Shown here piece after piece: positions 54,820-63,745 of a stretch of 64,000 bases of DNA. A program made the translations under genes and the position numbers. This DNA is from Chitinophagaceae bacterium. Lineage in GTDB: Bacteria > Bacteroidota > Bacteroidia > Chitinophagales > Chitinophagaceae. Under the pieces are notes generated by a model. That model did not search any database. It saw only the letters and a list, made by a program, of their open reading frames with translations, and was not told where the DNA came from. The DNA lies in contig JAFKGR010000014.1 of NCBI GenBank assembly GCA_017307735.1, positions 49,843 through 113,842 on the forward strand, read 5' to 3'. The first letter of the stretch is position 1, and every line of letters begins with the position of its first letter.

Positions 54820-56223
54820 TCACAAATCAATTTTCCCAACCATCTTTTTCGGATCTACCCATTCATCAAATTGTTCCGGAGTAACGTATCCGAGCTTGAT
54901 TGCCATCTTCCTCAATGTGGTATTTTCTTTTAACGCCTTCTGCGCAATTTCGGCAGACTTGTAATAACCGATATGGGTATTCAATGCAGTAACAAGCATC
55001 AGCGAGTTTTCAACGTGCTTCTTAATATTGTCCATCACAGGAGTAATCCCTTTTGCACATTTTTCATTAAAGCTGTTGCACCCGTCTCCTATCAACCTGG
55101 CGCTATGCAGGAAGTTGTAAATTATCAAAGGTTTGAAAACATTCAATTCAAACTGGCCATTTGATCCGCCGATGTTAATCGCGACATCATTACCCATCAC
55201 CTGGGCTGCAATCATGGTCAAAGCCTCACATTGTGTCGGGTTTACTTTTCCCGGCATGATGGAAGAACCCGGCTCATTTTCAGGAATATGAATTTCCCCG
55301 ATTCCGCTTCGCGGTCCGGAAGAAAGCATACGAATATCATTCGCAATTTTCATCAGGCTCACTGCCACGGTTTTTAATGCGCCATGTGCTTCCACAATGG
55401 CATCGTGCGAAGCCAGCGATTCAAATTTATTGACTGCCGATTTAAAAGGAAGGCCGGTAAGTTCTGCAATGGTTTCAGCAACTTTATCTGCATAATTCGG
55501 TGGTGTGTTGATCCCGGTTCCCACTGCTGTTCCACCCAGAGCCAGTTCACTCAGATGATCCAGCGTATTTCGCAGTGCATGGATCCCGTGTTCTAACTGT
55601 GCTGCATATCCGCTGAATTCCTGCCCGAGTGTCAGGGGAGTTGCATCCATAAAGTGTGTCCTTCCGATCTTTACGACATCTTTGAATTCCTTTGACTTTT
55701 CTTTCAACGTATCTTTTAGTGCAGTCAATGCAGGCAAAGTCAGGTCATGCAGGATTTTATAGGCAGCAATGTGCATAGCGGTCGGAAAAGTGTCATTGCT
55801 CGATTGAGATTTGTTCACATCGTCATTGGGATGCATCACTTTTGGTTTATCCGTGAGTGCACCGCCATTCAACACATGCGCCCTGTTGGCGATAACTTCA
55901 TTCACATTCATATTGCTTTGGGTACCACTTCCCGTTTGCCAAACCACCAGTGGAAACTGATCATCCAGCTTTCCTTCCAGGATTTCATCAGCCACTTTTG
56001 AAATCAATTGCATTTTTTCTTTCGATAAAACGCCTGCTTCAAAATTTGTAATAGCTGCCGCTTTTTTCAAATGCGCAAAAGCACGGATAATTTCTTTCGG
56101 CATCCGGTTGATATCCCTTGCGATTTTAAAATTTTCAACACTGCGCTCTGTTTGCGCTCCATAATAAGCTTCGGCAGGTACTTTTACCTCACCCAGCGTA
56201 TCCTTCTCAATTCTGTAATTCAT
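54820..56223 (-). CDS. fumC: Class II fumarate hydratase FumC
   Basis: 467-residue homotetrameric, iron-free fumarase of the TCA cycle. The superfamily signature [11 protein letters not shown] (about 317-327) is intact, as are [25 protein letters not shown] and [16 protein letters not shown]. Length and ending ([15 protein letters not shown]) are canonical. It is 31 bp downstream of the enoyl-CoA hydratase gene on the same strand. Confidence 0.97.
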   Translation of the reverse strand: MNYRIEKDTLGEVKVPAEAYYGAQTERSVENFKIARDINRMPKEIIRAFAHLKKAAAITNFEAGVLSKEKMQLISKVADEILEGKLDDQFPLVVWQTGSGTQSNMNVNEVIANRAHVLNGGALTDKPKVMHPNDDVNKSQSSNDTFPTAMHIAAYKILHDLTLPALTALKDTLKEKSKEFKDVVKIGRTHFMDATPLTLGQEFSGYAAQLEHGIHALRNTLDHLSELALGGTAVGTGINTPPNYADKVAETIAELTGLPFKSAVNKFESLASHDAIVEAHGALKTVAVSLMKIANDIRMLSSGPRSGIGEIHIPENEPGSSIMPGKVNPTQCEALTMIAAQVMGNDVAINIGGSNGQFELNVFKPLIIYNFLHSARLIGDGCNSFNEKCAKGITPVMDNIKKHVENSLMLVTALNTHIGYYKSAEIAQKALKENTTLRKMAIKLGYVTPEQFDEWVDPKKMVGKIDL

Positions 56224-56254
56224 CTTGATATTATTTTTTTGTTCTTAGTCTCTT

Positions 56255-57034
56255 TTACTTCCCCGGAAATACCGGCTTTCTCTTTTCAATAAATGCTTTC
56301 GTCCCTTCCTCCTTATCGTCGGATTCAAAGGCTTCTCCAAACATCCGCGACTCTTCCATAAAACCCGCCCTGGTATGATCAAATGTATTCACGGCCTTAA
56401 TAGCTTTGGATACAGCCACAGGCGATTTGCTGAGAATAACGCGGAGGATTTCTGTGGATTTGGACAATAATTCTTCCCTGGCAGTCACATAATTTACAAG
56501 GCCGAATTGCAAGGCATCCTGAGCTGAGATGATTTCCCCGGTAAGAATCAGTTCCATGGCCTTTCCCTTCCCAATGAGTTCCGTTAATCTTTGTGTACCG
56601 CCATACCCCGGAATCAATCCGAGATTTACTTCAGGCTGGCCAAACTTTGCATTATCGGATGCGACTCTCAGGTGACAGGCCATCGCCAGTTCACAGCCGC
56701 CGCCAAGTGCGTAACCGTTTACTGCAGCGATCACAGGCTTGGGGCAATCTTCAATTTTAAAAAATATGTTCTGGCCCCTTTCCGACAATTGTTTTCCACG
56801 GTTCCACTGAACCTCAAGAAATTCACTGATATCGGCGCCGGCCACAAAAGATTTTTCTCCCTTGCCAGTCAGGATAATTCCTTTGATATTCTGATCTGCA
56901 TAAACTTCGTCCATGGCATGATCCAAATCATCGAGCACCTGTTTATTAAGGGCATTCAATTTATCTTCTCTGTTGATGGTAATGGTGCAAATACCATTTT
57001 TCGTTTCAAAAAGTAAGGTTGAATAAGTTGCCAT
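56255..57034 (-). CDS. Enoyl-CoA hydratase/isomerase family protein
   Basis: About 259-residue crotonase-fold enzyme. The oxyanion-hole Gly lies in SFVAGADISEF, and the active-site helix has NGYALGGGCELAMACHLRVASD. Glu residues in FGQPEVNLGLIPGYGGTQRL act in water addition in hydratases. The ATG at 57034 (MATYSTLL) is preferred over one at 57070. Likely beta-oxidation or amino-acid catabolism. It precedes fumC in one unit. Confidence 0.93.
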   Translation of the reverse strand: MATYSTLLFETKNGICTITINREDKLNALNKQVLDDLDHAMDEVYADQNIKGIILTGKGEKSFVAGADISEFLEVQWNRGKQLSERGQNIFFKIEDCPKPVIAAVNGYALGGGCELAMACHLRVASDNAKFGQPEVNLGLIPGYGGTQRLTELIGKGKAMELILTGEIISAQDALQFGLVNYVTAREELLSKSTEILRVILSKSPVAVSKAIKAVNTFDHTRAGFMEESRMFGEAFESDDKEEGTKAFIEKRKPVFPGK

Positions 57035-57243
57035 CTTTTTTGTATCAAATTTTTGAGGTTGCCAAAACAAGTTTCCATTCGTTCAAAACATCTGTAAAAA
57101 GAATCCATTGAGATTTGTACGCAAAATTATATCGCATAATCTCACAAGAATGATGCCCTGAGTTTTTAGTTATTCACGGATCTCAAACATTTTTCTTTTC
57201 ACAATAAATATTTGTGGCAAAATTAGGCAATCATTTTCAGGCA

Positions 57244-58779
57244 TTACCGATAACCTCCAAATTGATTGCGCAGGGAATCAATCCGCTTTTGAAATTGCTG
57301 CCGGAAACCGGTTGAAGGTTTCTGTAATGACAGGATTAAAGTTTTGTATTCTCTTGAAAAAGGGTTTGTAATGCTGTCCATCACTTTAACTACATTGAAT
57401 TGCCTGACATAGGGATCATCAACGGCATCCTCATTTCTCGAAATCAAAATCACATTATCAGGAAACCGGGTTGAAGGCAGCCAAAATAAAAAACTTCCGT
57501 TGGCGCTGTAGGCTTCCGGGAGATGATATTTTTTCCCGAAAAAATTAATGGCCCCTGATTCGCCGTAATTATCGCACCAGATAATCACATCTTTTTTTTC
57601 TTCAGGTGTAAGTGTGGAATAAACTTTTTCCGTTTTTTCCGTCATTTCTTTCCAGCCAAGCATGTCTGCAAAATCCTGCGGTAGAGGATGAGATTTCAAA
57701 TCTTCCCATCTCAACAATCCCGATTTATCGAGATGCATCTTCTGATAAAGCTTTGCAAGCTCAGCCGGGCGGGTCACAGGCAAAAGAAGCGGCCAGAAAA
57801 ATATACCCGTGACCAAAGGAAATACAATGGCCATGTATTTCACCAATCTGTTTCTTATCCCATTTTCTAATGCAATAGCTCCGAATACGAATAAAAAAGT
57901 AAATGATCCCGCCGTATAATAGGATTTGCCATGCAACAATAACATGATGACCTGAAGAACTAAAAAGGAAATACAGAAAACTTTATAATCTCTTCCGCGC
58001 CGCGAAAGACAAAAGATCAATCCGGCAATCCAGACGAAAAAGACCGGCAGGTACATGAGAAATTCTTCTTTGAAAAAATCCCCGGGGCTGATGTAATTAA
58101 GCTGGGTCGATTTCAATTCTTCCATGTGATGAACGAAGGGGAATTGGTGAAATGCCTGCCAAAGGAAATTGGGCAGAAAAATGAGGAATGCAATTATCAG
58201 CGAAAAATAAAACTTTCTTTCTTTGAAAATTTTTCTTTTTGAAGTCAATGCCAATCCGGTAAGCAAACTGAATGCCCAGAATGCAACGGTATATTTTGTC
58301 AGCATTCCCAGTCCGGCGGCGATTCCAAAAAGAAAAAGATATTTCGGTTTCCGGTCAATTATGTACCTGAAGATTCCGTAATTCATCAGGGTAATGAAAA
58401 ATATTTCGGGTGCATTGGGCTGAAAAAGAAAAAACATGCGCAGCCATCCTGTGAAGACAAACGCAAAAAATACCAGCCAGATTGAAAACTGTTTACCGCC
58501 CAGCACCCTGACTGCATCTGCACACAGGAGGAACGTCAGTGAACCAAACAAATCAGGCCAGAACCTGATCCAGAAAACAGAATTTCCGAAAAGATGAATC
58601 AGCCATGCAAAAACCGACAGGAACGGCGGCACTTCCAGAAATCCCCACGCCAGGTGATTGCCCTGGGCAAGGTATAAAAATTCATCACGATGAGGTTCGT
58701 ATATTCCATTTTGCAACAAATACGGAAGTATAAACCGCGCAAGAGCCAGGAAAAGAATAAGACGAGTGTGTTTTCGCAT
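57244..58779 (-). CDS. Glycosyltransferase family 39 (ArnT/PMT-like) membrane protein
   Basis: 511-residue GT-C glycosyltransferase. The N-terminal half has about nine to eleven membrane helices. The first periplasmic loop carries the YEPHRDEFLYLAQGNHLAWGF segment, where the acidic residues of the GT39/ArnT active site lie. The C-terminal part (about 350-511) is a soluble periplasmic domain. It would use a polyprenyl-phosphate sugar donor. The acceptor is unknown; LPS or glycoproteins are possible. Monocistronic. Confidence 0.87.
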   Translation of the reverse strand: MRKHTRLILFLALARFILPYLLQNGIYEPHRDEFLYLAQGNHLAWGFLEVPPFLSVFAWLIHLFGNSVFWIRFWPDLFGSLTFLLCADAVRVLGGKQFSIWLVFFAFVFTGWLRMFFLFQPNAPEIFFITLMNYGIFRYIIDRKPKYLFLFGIAAGLGMLTKYTVAFWAFSLLTGLALTSKRKIFKERKFYFSLIIAFLIFLPNFLWQAFHQFPFVHHMEELKSTQLNYISPGDFFKEEFLMYLPVFFVWIAGLIFCLSRRGRDYKVFCISFLVLQVIMLLLHGKSYYTAGSFTFLFVFGAIALENGIRNRLVKYMAIVFPLVTGIFFWPLLLPVTRPAELAKLYQKMHLDKSGLLRWEDLKSHPLPQDFADMLGWKEMTEKTEKVYSTLTPEEKKDVIIWCDNYGESGAINFFGKKYHLPEAYSANGSFLFWLPSTRFPDNVILISRNEDAVDDPYVRQFNVVKVMDSITNPFSREYKTLILSLQKPSTGFRQQFQKRIDSLRNQFGGYR

Positions 58780-58908
58780 TAAAATATTTTAGACAGGGAT
58801 CTTTCTGCAAAAAAGTAACACATTTCCCCCCTCATCTCAATAAATTATTTCTGCAAAAATGAAAAACATTGATAGTAAACAAAAAGTCTTTCGGGAAATC
58901 AAAAACAA

Positions 58909-60441
58909 CTATTCACCAAGCGCATCATTCAACACCCTGATCCCACTGTGAATCCTGCCGAGCGTTTCTTCCTTGCCAAGGATCCGTGCAATATCAAACA
59001 CACCCGGCCCGAACTTTCCTCCCACAAGTAGTACTCTCAACGGGAACAACACTTCCCCCGTTTTGAATTTCTGTTCCCTGGCAAAATCCTTGAACGAGGA
59101 TTCCAGTAAATCATGTTCCCACGAATTCATCTGCTCCCATTTCTCAATAATGGAATTGAAAAATTCTTCTTTTTCATTGGTCCATTTTTCACTTATCAAA
59201 TCTATCTGAACTTTAGGCCTTGTAAAAAAGAACCCGGATTGCTCAATAAAATCAGGCAATAAAGTGCATCTCTCTTTTACCAGAGAAATAATTTCCTCCA
59301 CCTTTTTTCTGTCGTCCACATTGTACTTTTCTTTTTCATACAAAGGCAAAACAGAAGGCATCAACTCAGCAGCCGTCAGTTTCTTTATCCATTCATGGTT
59401 GAACCATTTGGCTTTTTCATAATCAAATTTTGCACCGTGAGAATGAACGCGATTGATATCAAATGCATTCACTAATTCATCCAGCGAAAAAACCTCCTTC
59501 CCCGATCCGTCATTCCATCCAAGCAAAGCCAGCATATTGACAAAAGCCTCCGGCAAAAATCCGAGTTCCCTGAACCCCAGTACTTTTCCCAGTTTGGGAT
59601 CATTCCACTCCATCGCAAAGACCGGGAATCCCAATCTTTCCCCATCCCGCTTGCTCAACTTTCCATTGCCATCGGGTTTCAAAATGAGTGGGAAATGAGC
59701 GAACTGCGGCATCTCATTTTCCCATCCAAAATATTTGTAAAGTAAAATATGTACCGGAGTACTCGGCAGCCATTCTTCACCGCGAAAAGTATGGGTGATT
59801 TTCATTGCATGATCATCGACCACAACAGCCAGATGATAGGTCGGCATTTCATCTGCTTTCAGCAAAACTTTGTCATCCACAGAATCGGTGGTCATTTCCA
59901 TTTCACCTTTGACAAGGTCGGTAAACCTTACCGTTTGTGCCGGTTCCACTTTCAGTCTCACAACATGGGGCACACCCTGTTCAATGAGATGCTTTGTTTT
60001 TTCCGGCGTCAGTGTCAGGGAATTTTTCATTCTCATCCGGCTCTGATGGCCATACTGCAGATTGTCTCTCCCCTCTTCTCTCAGCTTTTGCCTGAGCGCT
60101 TCTATTTCTTCCGGCGTATCAAAAGCATAGTACGCATGACCGCTTTGAATTAATTTTTCTGCAAATGCTTTGTACTGCGGTTTTCTTTCGCTCTGCCGGT
60201 ATGGAGCATACGGGCCTCCTTTTTTCGGGCTTTCATCCGGCGGGATACGGCACCAGTCGAGGCAATCGTAAATGTAATCTTCCGCCCCTTCCACATAGCG
60301 GGTCTGGTCAGTATCTTCCACGCGAAGAATGAATTGGCCTCCCTGTTTTTTGGTAAATAAATAATTAAACAGCGCTGTGCGAACGCCACCTAAATGCAAG
60401 CCACCGGTCGGGCTTGGTGCAAATCTTACTCTTGGTACCAT
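58909..60441 (-). CDS. gltX: Glutamate-tRNA ligase GltX
   Basis: About 510-residue class I aminoacyl-tRNA synthetase. The HIGH-type motif is in APSPTGGLHLGGV and the KMSKS-type motif is KLSKRDG (about 261-267), with the C-terminal anticodon-binding helices (DIARILGKEETLGRI). The ATG at 60441 fits the family start (MVPRVRFAPSPTG); a longer frame from 60507 would add 22 hydrophobic residues not seen in GltX. It is the last core gene before the accessory region. Confidence 0.97.
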   Translation of the reverse strand: MVPRVRFAPSPTGGLHLGGVRTALFNYLFTKKQGGQFILRVEDTDQTRYVEGAEDYIYDCLDWCRIPPDESPKKGGPYAPYRQSERKPQYKAFAEKLIQSGHAYYAFDTPEEIEALRQKLREEGRDNLQYGHQSRMRMKNSLTLTPEKTKHLIEQGVPHVVRLKVEPAQTVRFTDLVKGEMEMTTDSVDDKVLLKADEMPTYHLAVVVDDHAMKITHTFRGEEWLPSTPVHILLYKYFGWENEMPQFAHFPLILKPDGNGKLSKRDGERLGFPVFAMEWNDPKLGKVLGFRELGFLPEAFVNMLALLGWNDGSGKEVFSLDELVNAFDINRVHSHGAKFDYEKAKWFNHEWIKKLTAAELMPSVLPLYEKEKYNVDDRKKVEEIISLVKERCTLLPDFIEQSGFFFTRPKVQIDLISEKWTNEKEEFFNSIIEKWEQMNSWEHDLLESSFKDFAREQKFKTGEVLFPLRVLLVGGKFGPGVFDIARILGKEETLGRIHSGIRVLNDALGE

Positions 60442-60820
60442 AATGGCAAAGATAAAATAGCATGGGAGAAAAGAGAGATATATACTTTCGGGGGCAGATA
60501 ATAACATGTCATTCCTGACAAATCTGGTTATTAATTTCTATCTTATTTATCTGTCTGAAAAATGGGGAGTATTATAGTCGTAAAAATCGTCTGCCACGCA
60601 GGGATTGGCGGAGCTATGTTTGCAAGAATGAAAAACATACGATTTTACCATAATAACTATCAGAAAAAGTCCGGAAAATAAATTGAATCCTGCTCTCCTG
60701 AAACCGGCAAGGTTGTTAACCTGGAAAAACGACCTGAATACCTTTGCTGATACCCTTCGGTTCACCCGTCCATAATAACTCAATCCCCATAATAAAAAGT
60801 TTTTTCATCCACCCGGTTCC
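60442..60820. other. 379-bp region between gltX and the cassette-like array
   Basis: No gene supported. An inverted repeat (GTAAAAATCGT 60580-60590, ACGATTTTAC 60639-60648) encloses a smaller one. A 78-codon minus-strand frame here looks like read-through of repeats and was not called. Confidence 0.4.
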
Positions 60821-60877
60821 CTACAACATGAGACTTCATCGTTGGCACTTCGTGCCCGAATCTTAGTTGTTGCCTGC
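60821..60877 (-). repeat. attC-like site 1 (57 bp)
   Basis: Immediately downstream of the 440-aa gene. On the minus strand, GCAGGCAAC is followed by a hairpin (GGCAC/GTGCC around three bases, then AAGA/TCTC) and closes with GTTGTAG. Arms share only the CAAC/GTTG core with each other, whereas GCAGGCAAC is perfectly complementary to the start of its own unit at 62238-62246. Length fits the classical 57-60 bp attC. Confidence 0.55.
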
Positions 60878-60883
60878 TGTTTT

Positions 60884-62206
60884 TTAGTTGTACTCGTTCG
60901 GATGAAAGCTGTCAACTCTGCCGTTACTTTCAATTCTCATAAAATAGTAATTGCCATTAAAATACAGAGCTTTCTCTCCGTATGTTCTAAAGTCAAGCCC
61001 TTGTGAAAGTCTTGCTTGTATTTTGTCCTCAAGTTGTTCTACTGCAATAGAAAGAATTCGTCTTATGTCTTTTTGCTTATAGGCGAATGGCGTTTTTACC
61101 TTGAAGTGTCCTGCTGGTTGTAACTCATCGCAGTGTCTTAAATAAATGTGTAAATAACTTTTGAAATCCCAATATACTGGAATTGGAGATTTTGTGTATG
61201 TCAGTACTGCATCGTCAAACGTAAGAGAGGTTTTATAGACCTCCATATAAATGTCTGGATGGCCGGCTTTGAATTTCTCTAATGAATTAATTCCTGTTTT
61301 TGTAAGTTCTACTTTTAAAATTTCAAAGCGTTCAATTCTTCTATTTTTTAAAAGAGTGGAAAATTCATTCAATTCCTCTTCAGTAATATCCGAATTTCTG
61401 TGTTTCGCTATAAGTTCATAAAAACGAACCTCGTTTTTCTTAGTTCCATCTTCATTATAAATTTTCTCTTTTAAATTTTTATCGTCTTTGATTTCAGGGG
61501 AGTAGTATAGATTATAACCGCAGTATTCATCCCATTCACCTTTAATTAAGACCCTTCCATCTCTAAGTCTCATATTAAGATTGTAGAGAGCTAATTTGCA
61601 AGGGTCTATTCCAGTAAAATCTACGTTTATATTGATTGTATTCGGAATTTCTTTTTTCCCTTTTTGTGTGTATGCATTAGCTAAAGGAGAATTTGAATGT
61701 AGTATTTCGTAAATGTCTCCGCTATTGAAACCAACTTCAAGCAATTCTTTAACCTGTTCATTAGATAAATTATAATTAGATGAAACGTCTATTTTGACCA
61801 ATCCATTTGTTTTTGGGATATTATCTGAACTGATAGTAGTTTGTAGTTTGCTACGTTCATTTTTACCATAAACGAATATACCTCCAATGTTGCGTCCATA
61901 TTTTTTAGCAGCTTCTGAAAATTTGTGAAACTCAATCCCGACAAATTTGTCGTATTGTCCATACATATAGTATAACTCCTCAACTGAAAATTGAAATGAG
62001 TGTTTTCGTTGTTCGGTTATGTCTTTTTCAAAATTTTGTAACTCTTGTTTGTAATAGGCAATGGTCAATAGTTGTTGAGCTATCTCTTGTTCTTTGTCTT
62101 TAGGTATATTATTTAAATTATGTTCGGCATTTTGCAACATCCCTTCAACCATATCGTGTAGAAGATAAAGAGAACTATCAGTAATTTTGTGGGTCAGTCC
62201 AAACAT
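60884..62206 (-). CDS. Unknown 440-aa protein, single-gene cassette-like unit
   Basis: No family recognised. The N-terminal third (1-90) is helical, with a short coiled coil (residues 25-70). The middle has two similar segments (TNGLVKIDVSSNYN, INVDFTGIDP). The C-terminal 100 residues look most conserved: His353-x3-Arg357-His358, then a helix (KDIRRILSIAVEQLEDKI) and LYFNGNYYFMRIESNGRVDSFHP. This H-RH plus helix plus strand order recalls BECR-type nuclease toxin domains, but only weakly. No signal peptide. The gene is A/T-rich and sits between attC-like sites with almost no flanking space, as cassette genes do. Confidence 0.65.
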   Translation of the reverse strand: MFGLTHKITDSSLYLLHDMVEGMLQNAEHNLNNIPKDKEQEIAQQLLTIAYYKQELQNFEKDITEQRKHSFQFSVEELYYMYGQYDKFVGIEFHKFSEAAKKYGRNIGGIFVYGKNERSKLQTTISSDNIPKTNGLVKIDVSSNYNLSNEQVKELLEVGFNSGDIYEILHSNSPLANAYTQKGKKEIPNTININVDFTGIDPCKLALYNLNMRLRDGRVLIKGEWDEYCGYNLYYSPEIKDDKNLKEKIYNEDGTKKNEVRFYELIAKHRNSDITEEELNEFSTLLKNRRIERFEILKVELTKTGINSLEKFKAGHPDIYMEVYKTSLTFDDAVLTYTKSPIPVYWDFKSYLHIYLRHCDELQPAGHFKVKTPFAYKQKDIRRILSIAVEQLEDKIQARLSQGLDFRTYGEKALYFNGNYYFMRIESNGRVDSFHPNEYN

Positions 62207-62236
62207 CTTTGAAAATTAAAAGTTGTCCAATAAAAT

Positions 62237-62437
62237 GGCAGGCAACGGGCATGGCTTTATGCAGGTTGGGAATTTGTATTCCGTCCGCTGATAACCGCTG
62301 CCCGTATTTGTTTTTTGTTGAAGTTAACTACAAAAGTTGATAGATATTCGTCCAGCCGGAGCTGAAGCTGATAACAGCATAAAAGCTCATTGTTTTTCCG
62401 TCTGCCCAATTTGCATAAAACCCAATGTTGTGCGTTC
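62237..62437 (-). repeat. attC-like site 2 (201 bp)
   Basis: Long imperfect palindrome between the two cassette-like genes. The arm at 62243-62270 (CAACGGG...TTTATGCA..TTGGG) is complementary to 62405-62430 (CCCAA..TGCATAAA...GTTG). Interior direct repeats GCTGATAAC at 62287-62295 and 62367-62375 are also present. Outer boxes GGCAGGCAAC (62237) and GTTGTGCGTTC (62427) differ from each other but match the far ends of their own units. Confidence 0.5.
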
Positions 62438-62440
62438 GCT

Positions 62441-62866
62441 TTAGTCATTAATCATGTACCAATTGTCTTCAATCTTAAAGTCGTTTGCTCCTTCCTGAAC
62501 CTTCCTTTCTAATTCATTTATTTCAGTGCTGTCTTTAGTGTAAATGAAAGCAGAAAAATGGTCAAGTAATCCTCTGTCGACATAGTACCTAATTGAAATG
62601 TTGTTTGAGTCAATTAATGAGTCCCGACTGCCGTACCCGATATAAAACCCTTCGTCAAACGGATAGGAAAAACTGCTTGGAAAGTCGTTGTTGCCGATTT
62701 GATACTTTCCTTGTCTATTTTCTTTGATTTCCCTGGTCAAGTTTCTTAAATCATTAGCATGTTCTTTCCATTCTTTTTTCCAGTCAATTTCCCTCGGTCC
62801 ACCGAACGGATTACATGATGAAAAAACAGTTATAAAAATGATAGTCTTGCACCAAAGTCCCGCCAT
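62441..62866 (-). CDS. Small lipoprotein of unknown function, cassette-like gene
   Basis: 141-residue protein with a lipobox (VFSSC, lipidated Cys18) after a short signal peptide, followed by a charged mature part (REIDWKKEWKEHANDLRNLTREI). A SYPFDEGFYIGYGSRDSLIDSNNISIRYYVDRGLLDHFSAFIY segment spans about 70-112. No known domain recognised. The stop lies 4 bp from attC-like site 2 and the start 48 bp from the box of site 3. It is the second single-gene unit of the array. Confidence 0.65.
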   Translation of the reverse strand: MAGLWCKTIIFITVFSSCNPFGGPREIDWKKEWKEHANDLRNLTREIKENRQGKYQIGNNDFPSSFSYPFDEGFYIGYGSRDSLIDSNNISIRYYVDRGLLDHFSAFIYTKDSTEINELERKVQEGANDFKIEDNWYMIND

Positions 62867-62913
62867 TTATTAATGTTTTAAAGTCTTAAGGTATTTTGTA
62901 AGTATCGGTAAAA

Positions 62914-63010
62914 GCGACGCACAACATTCAGAAAAGTATCCGAAAAGCCCCCTGAAAAGCCCCGCATTAAAAATAACCTGCGGGGCTTTGCGGTATACTT
63001 TTTCGTTGAC
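62914..63010 (-). repeat. attC-like site 3 with strong central hairpin
   Basis: Nested arms on the plus strand: CAAC (62922) with GTTG (63005), GAAAAGTAT (62931-62939) with ATACTTTTTC (62995-63004), and an 11-bp perfect stem AAAGCCCCGCA (62956-62966) with TGCGGGGCTTT (62979-62989) around a 12-nt loop. The ordered core-arm-stem architecture is that of a folded attC bottom strand. A simple terminator would not have the two outer arm pairs. Confidence 0.55.
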
Positions 63011-63533
63011 CGATGTCGCCCCTTCCTTTGTCAGGGCAGGCTACAACTTGCTATTGGGTACAAAGTATCAACCGGTTCTTTTCTTTATGTTTATTTTAAA
63101 AATTAAATTTCAGTCTCCAAAGCACTGTTTCTTGTTGGCTTACGGCTTTCAGAGATTTTGTTGATTTAAAAGTAGTGATAATATTTGATTGCTGCTATCA
63201 TCCCTAAAAACACTTTGTAAATATATTTTATCCATCATCGGGTAGCCGGCGTACAAGTCTTGCTTGTCTCTGGTTCTGTCCGCCCAAAATGAAAAACATC
63301 AGAAATTATATCTGATAAAAATTTCCCGGAAATATCAAGGCGCCAAAACTGATAGTATAGCTTAAACCCTCTTCACGGTATCTCCATATTAACCGGTTTC
63401 CCCGATGGATATCGGGCAGGCTGTTCAATCCCGAATTTTCGGGAGCTTCATTGCCGGTTCTTCGCACCCAACGAAGCCTTAGGTGTTCCATGCGGTTCAG
63501 TTTTCTATCGTTGTTTCTTGGTCAAAGTTTAAT
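63011..63533. repeat. Palindrome-rich 523-bp non-coding segment
   Basis: No gene supported. It contains clustered short palindromes: ACAAG-x5-CTTGT (63253-63267), CCCGAT-GGAT-ATCGGG (63401-63416), TCCCGAA-TT-TTCGGGA (63429-63444) and CTTCG-x7-CGAAG (63460-63476). A 61-codon minus-strand frame through them (63306-63491) is probably not a gene. The density suggests a repeat family or remnant of a mobile element. Confidence 0.45.
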
Positions 63534-63745
63534 TTATAATTGTAATTGTCCGCCGAACCCGACTTCTACAATTTTCTGAAGTGTTGAGATTCTCGCTTCT
63601 TTAATATTATTCTCAATTTTTGAAATGTAGGATTTTGTTGTTCCCACTTTTTCCGCAAGTGTTCTTCTGTCAAACCTTTTTCCAATCTGGCTTCGTGAAT
63701 CAATGCGCCGATTATTATTCCGTCAGCTAGTGTCAAGTTAATCAT
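63534..63745 (-). pseudogene. Frameshifted, 5'-truncated XRE/HigA-type antitoxin
   Basis: Minus-strand reading gives ...IHEARLEKGLTEE, then after a one-base deletion near 63659-63661 continues in another frame as AEKVGTTKSYISKIENN through to GFGGQLQL and a stop at 63534. Together these are a Cro/C1 helix-turn-helix as in HigA-type antitoxins. Restoring one A (CAC to CAAC) would rejoin the frames as TEEQLAEKVG. The first 20-30 residues expected for this family are missing; the frame begins inside the 3' end of the IS630-type transposase gene. A sequencing error cannot be excluded for the frameshift. Confidence 0.75.

Larger units (their letters stand above)
60821..63010 (-). mobile_element. 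Integron-like gene cassette array without integrase (CALIN-like)
   Basis: Two one-gene units (60869-62246 and 62427-62925) each have private inverted ends: GCAGGCAAC/GTTGCCTGC (9 of 9), and GCGACGCACAAC/GTTGTGCGTTCGC (matching bar one inserted base). Hairpin sites at 60821-60877, 62237-62437 and 62914-63010 separate them. In integron cassettes the first bases of a cassette complement its own inverse core, so this is the expected geometry. Cores are CAAC/GTTG, not the strict RYYYAAC/GTTRRRY consensus. No integrase is in the window; with minus-strand genes it would lie beyond 64 kb or be absent. Confidence 0.55.

Noticed and set aside
60547..60783. 78-codon minus-strand frame upstream of gltX
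   Set aside because: Covers an inverted repeat region; composition and lack of domain argue against a gene.
62956..62989. Simple rho-independent terminator
   Set aside because: The stem is strong, but outer arms (62931-62939 with 62995-63004; 62922 with 63005) extend it into an attC-like structure, and no T run directly follows on the minus strand where the genes lie.
63306..63491. 61-codon minus-strand frame in the accessory region
   Set aside because: It is a translation across clustered palindromes (63401-63476) and has no protein-like pattern of conserved residues.
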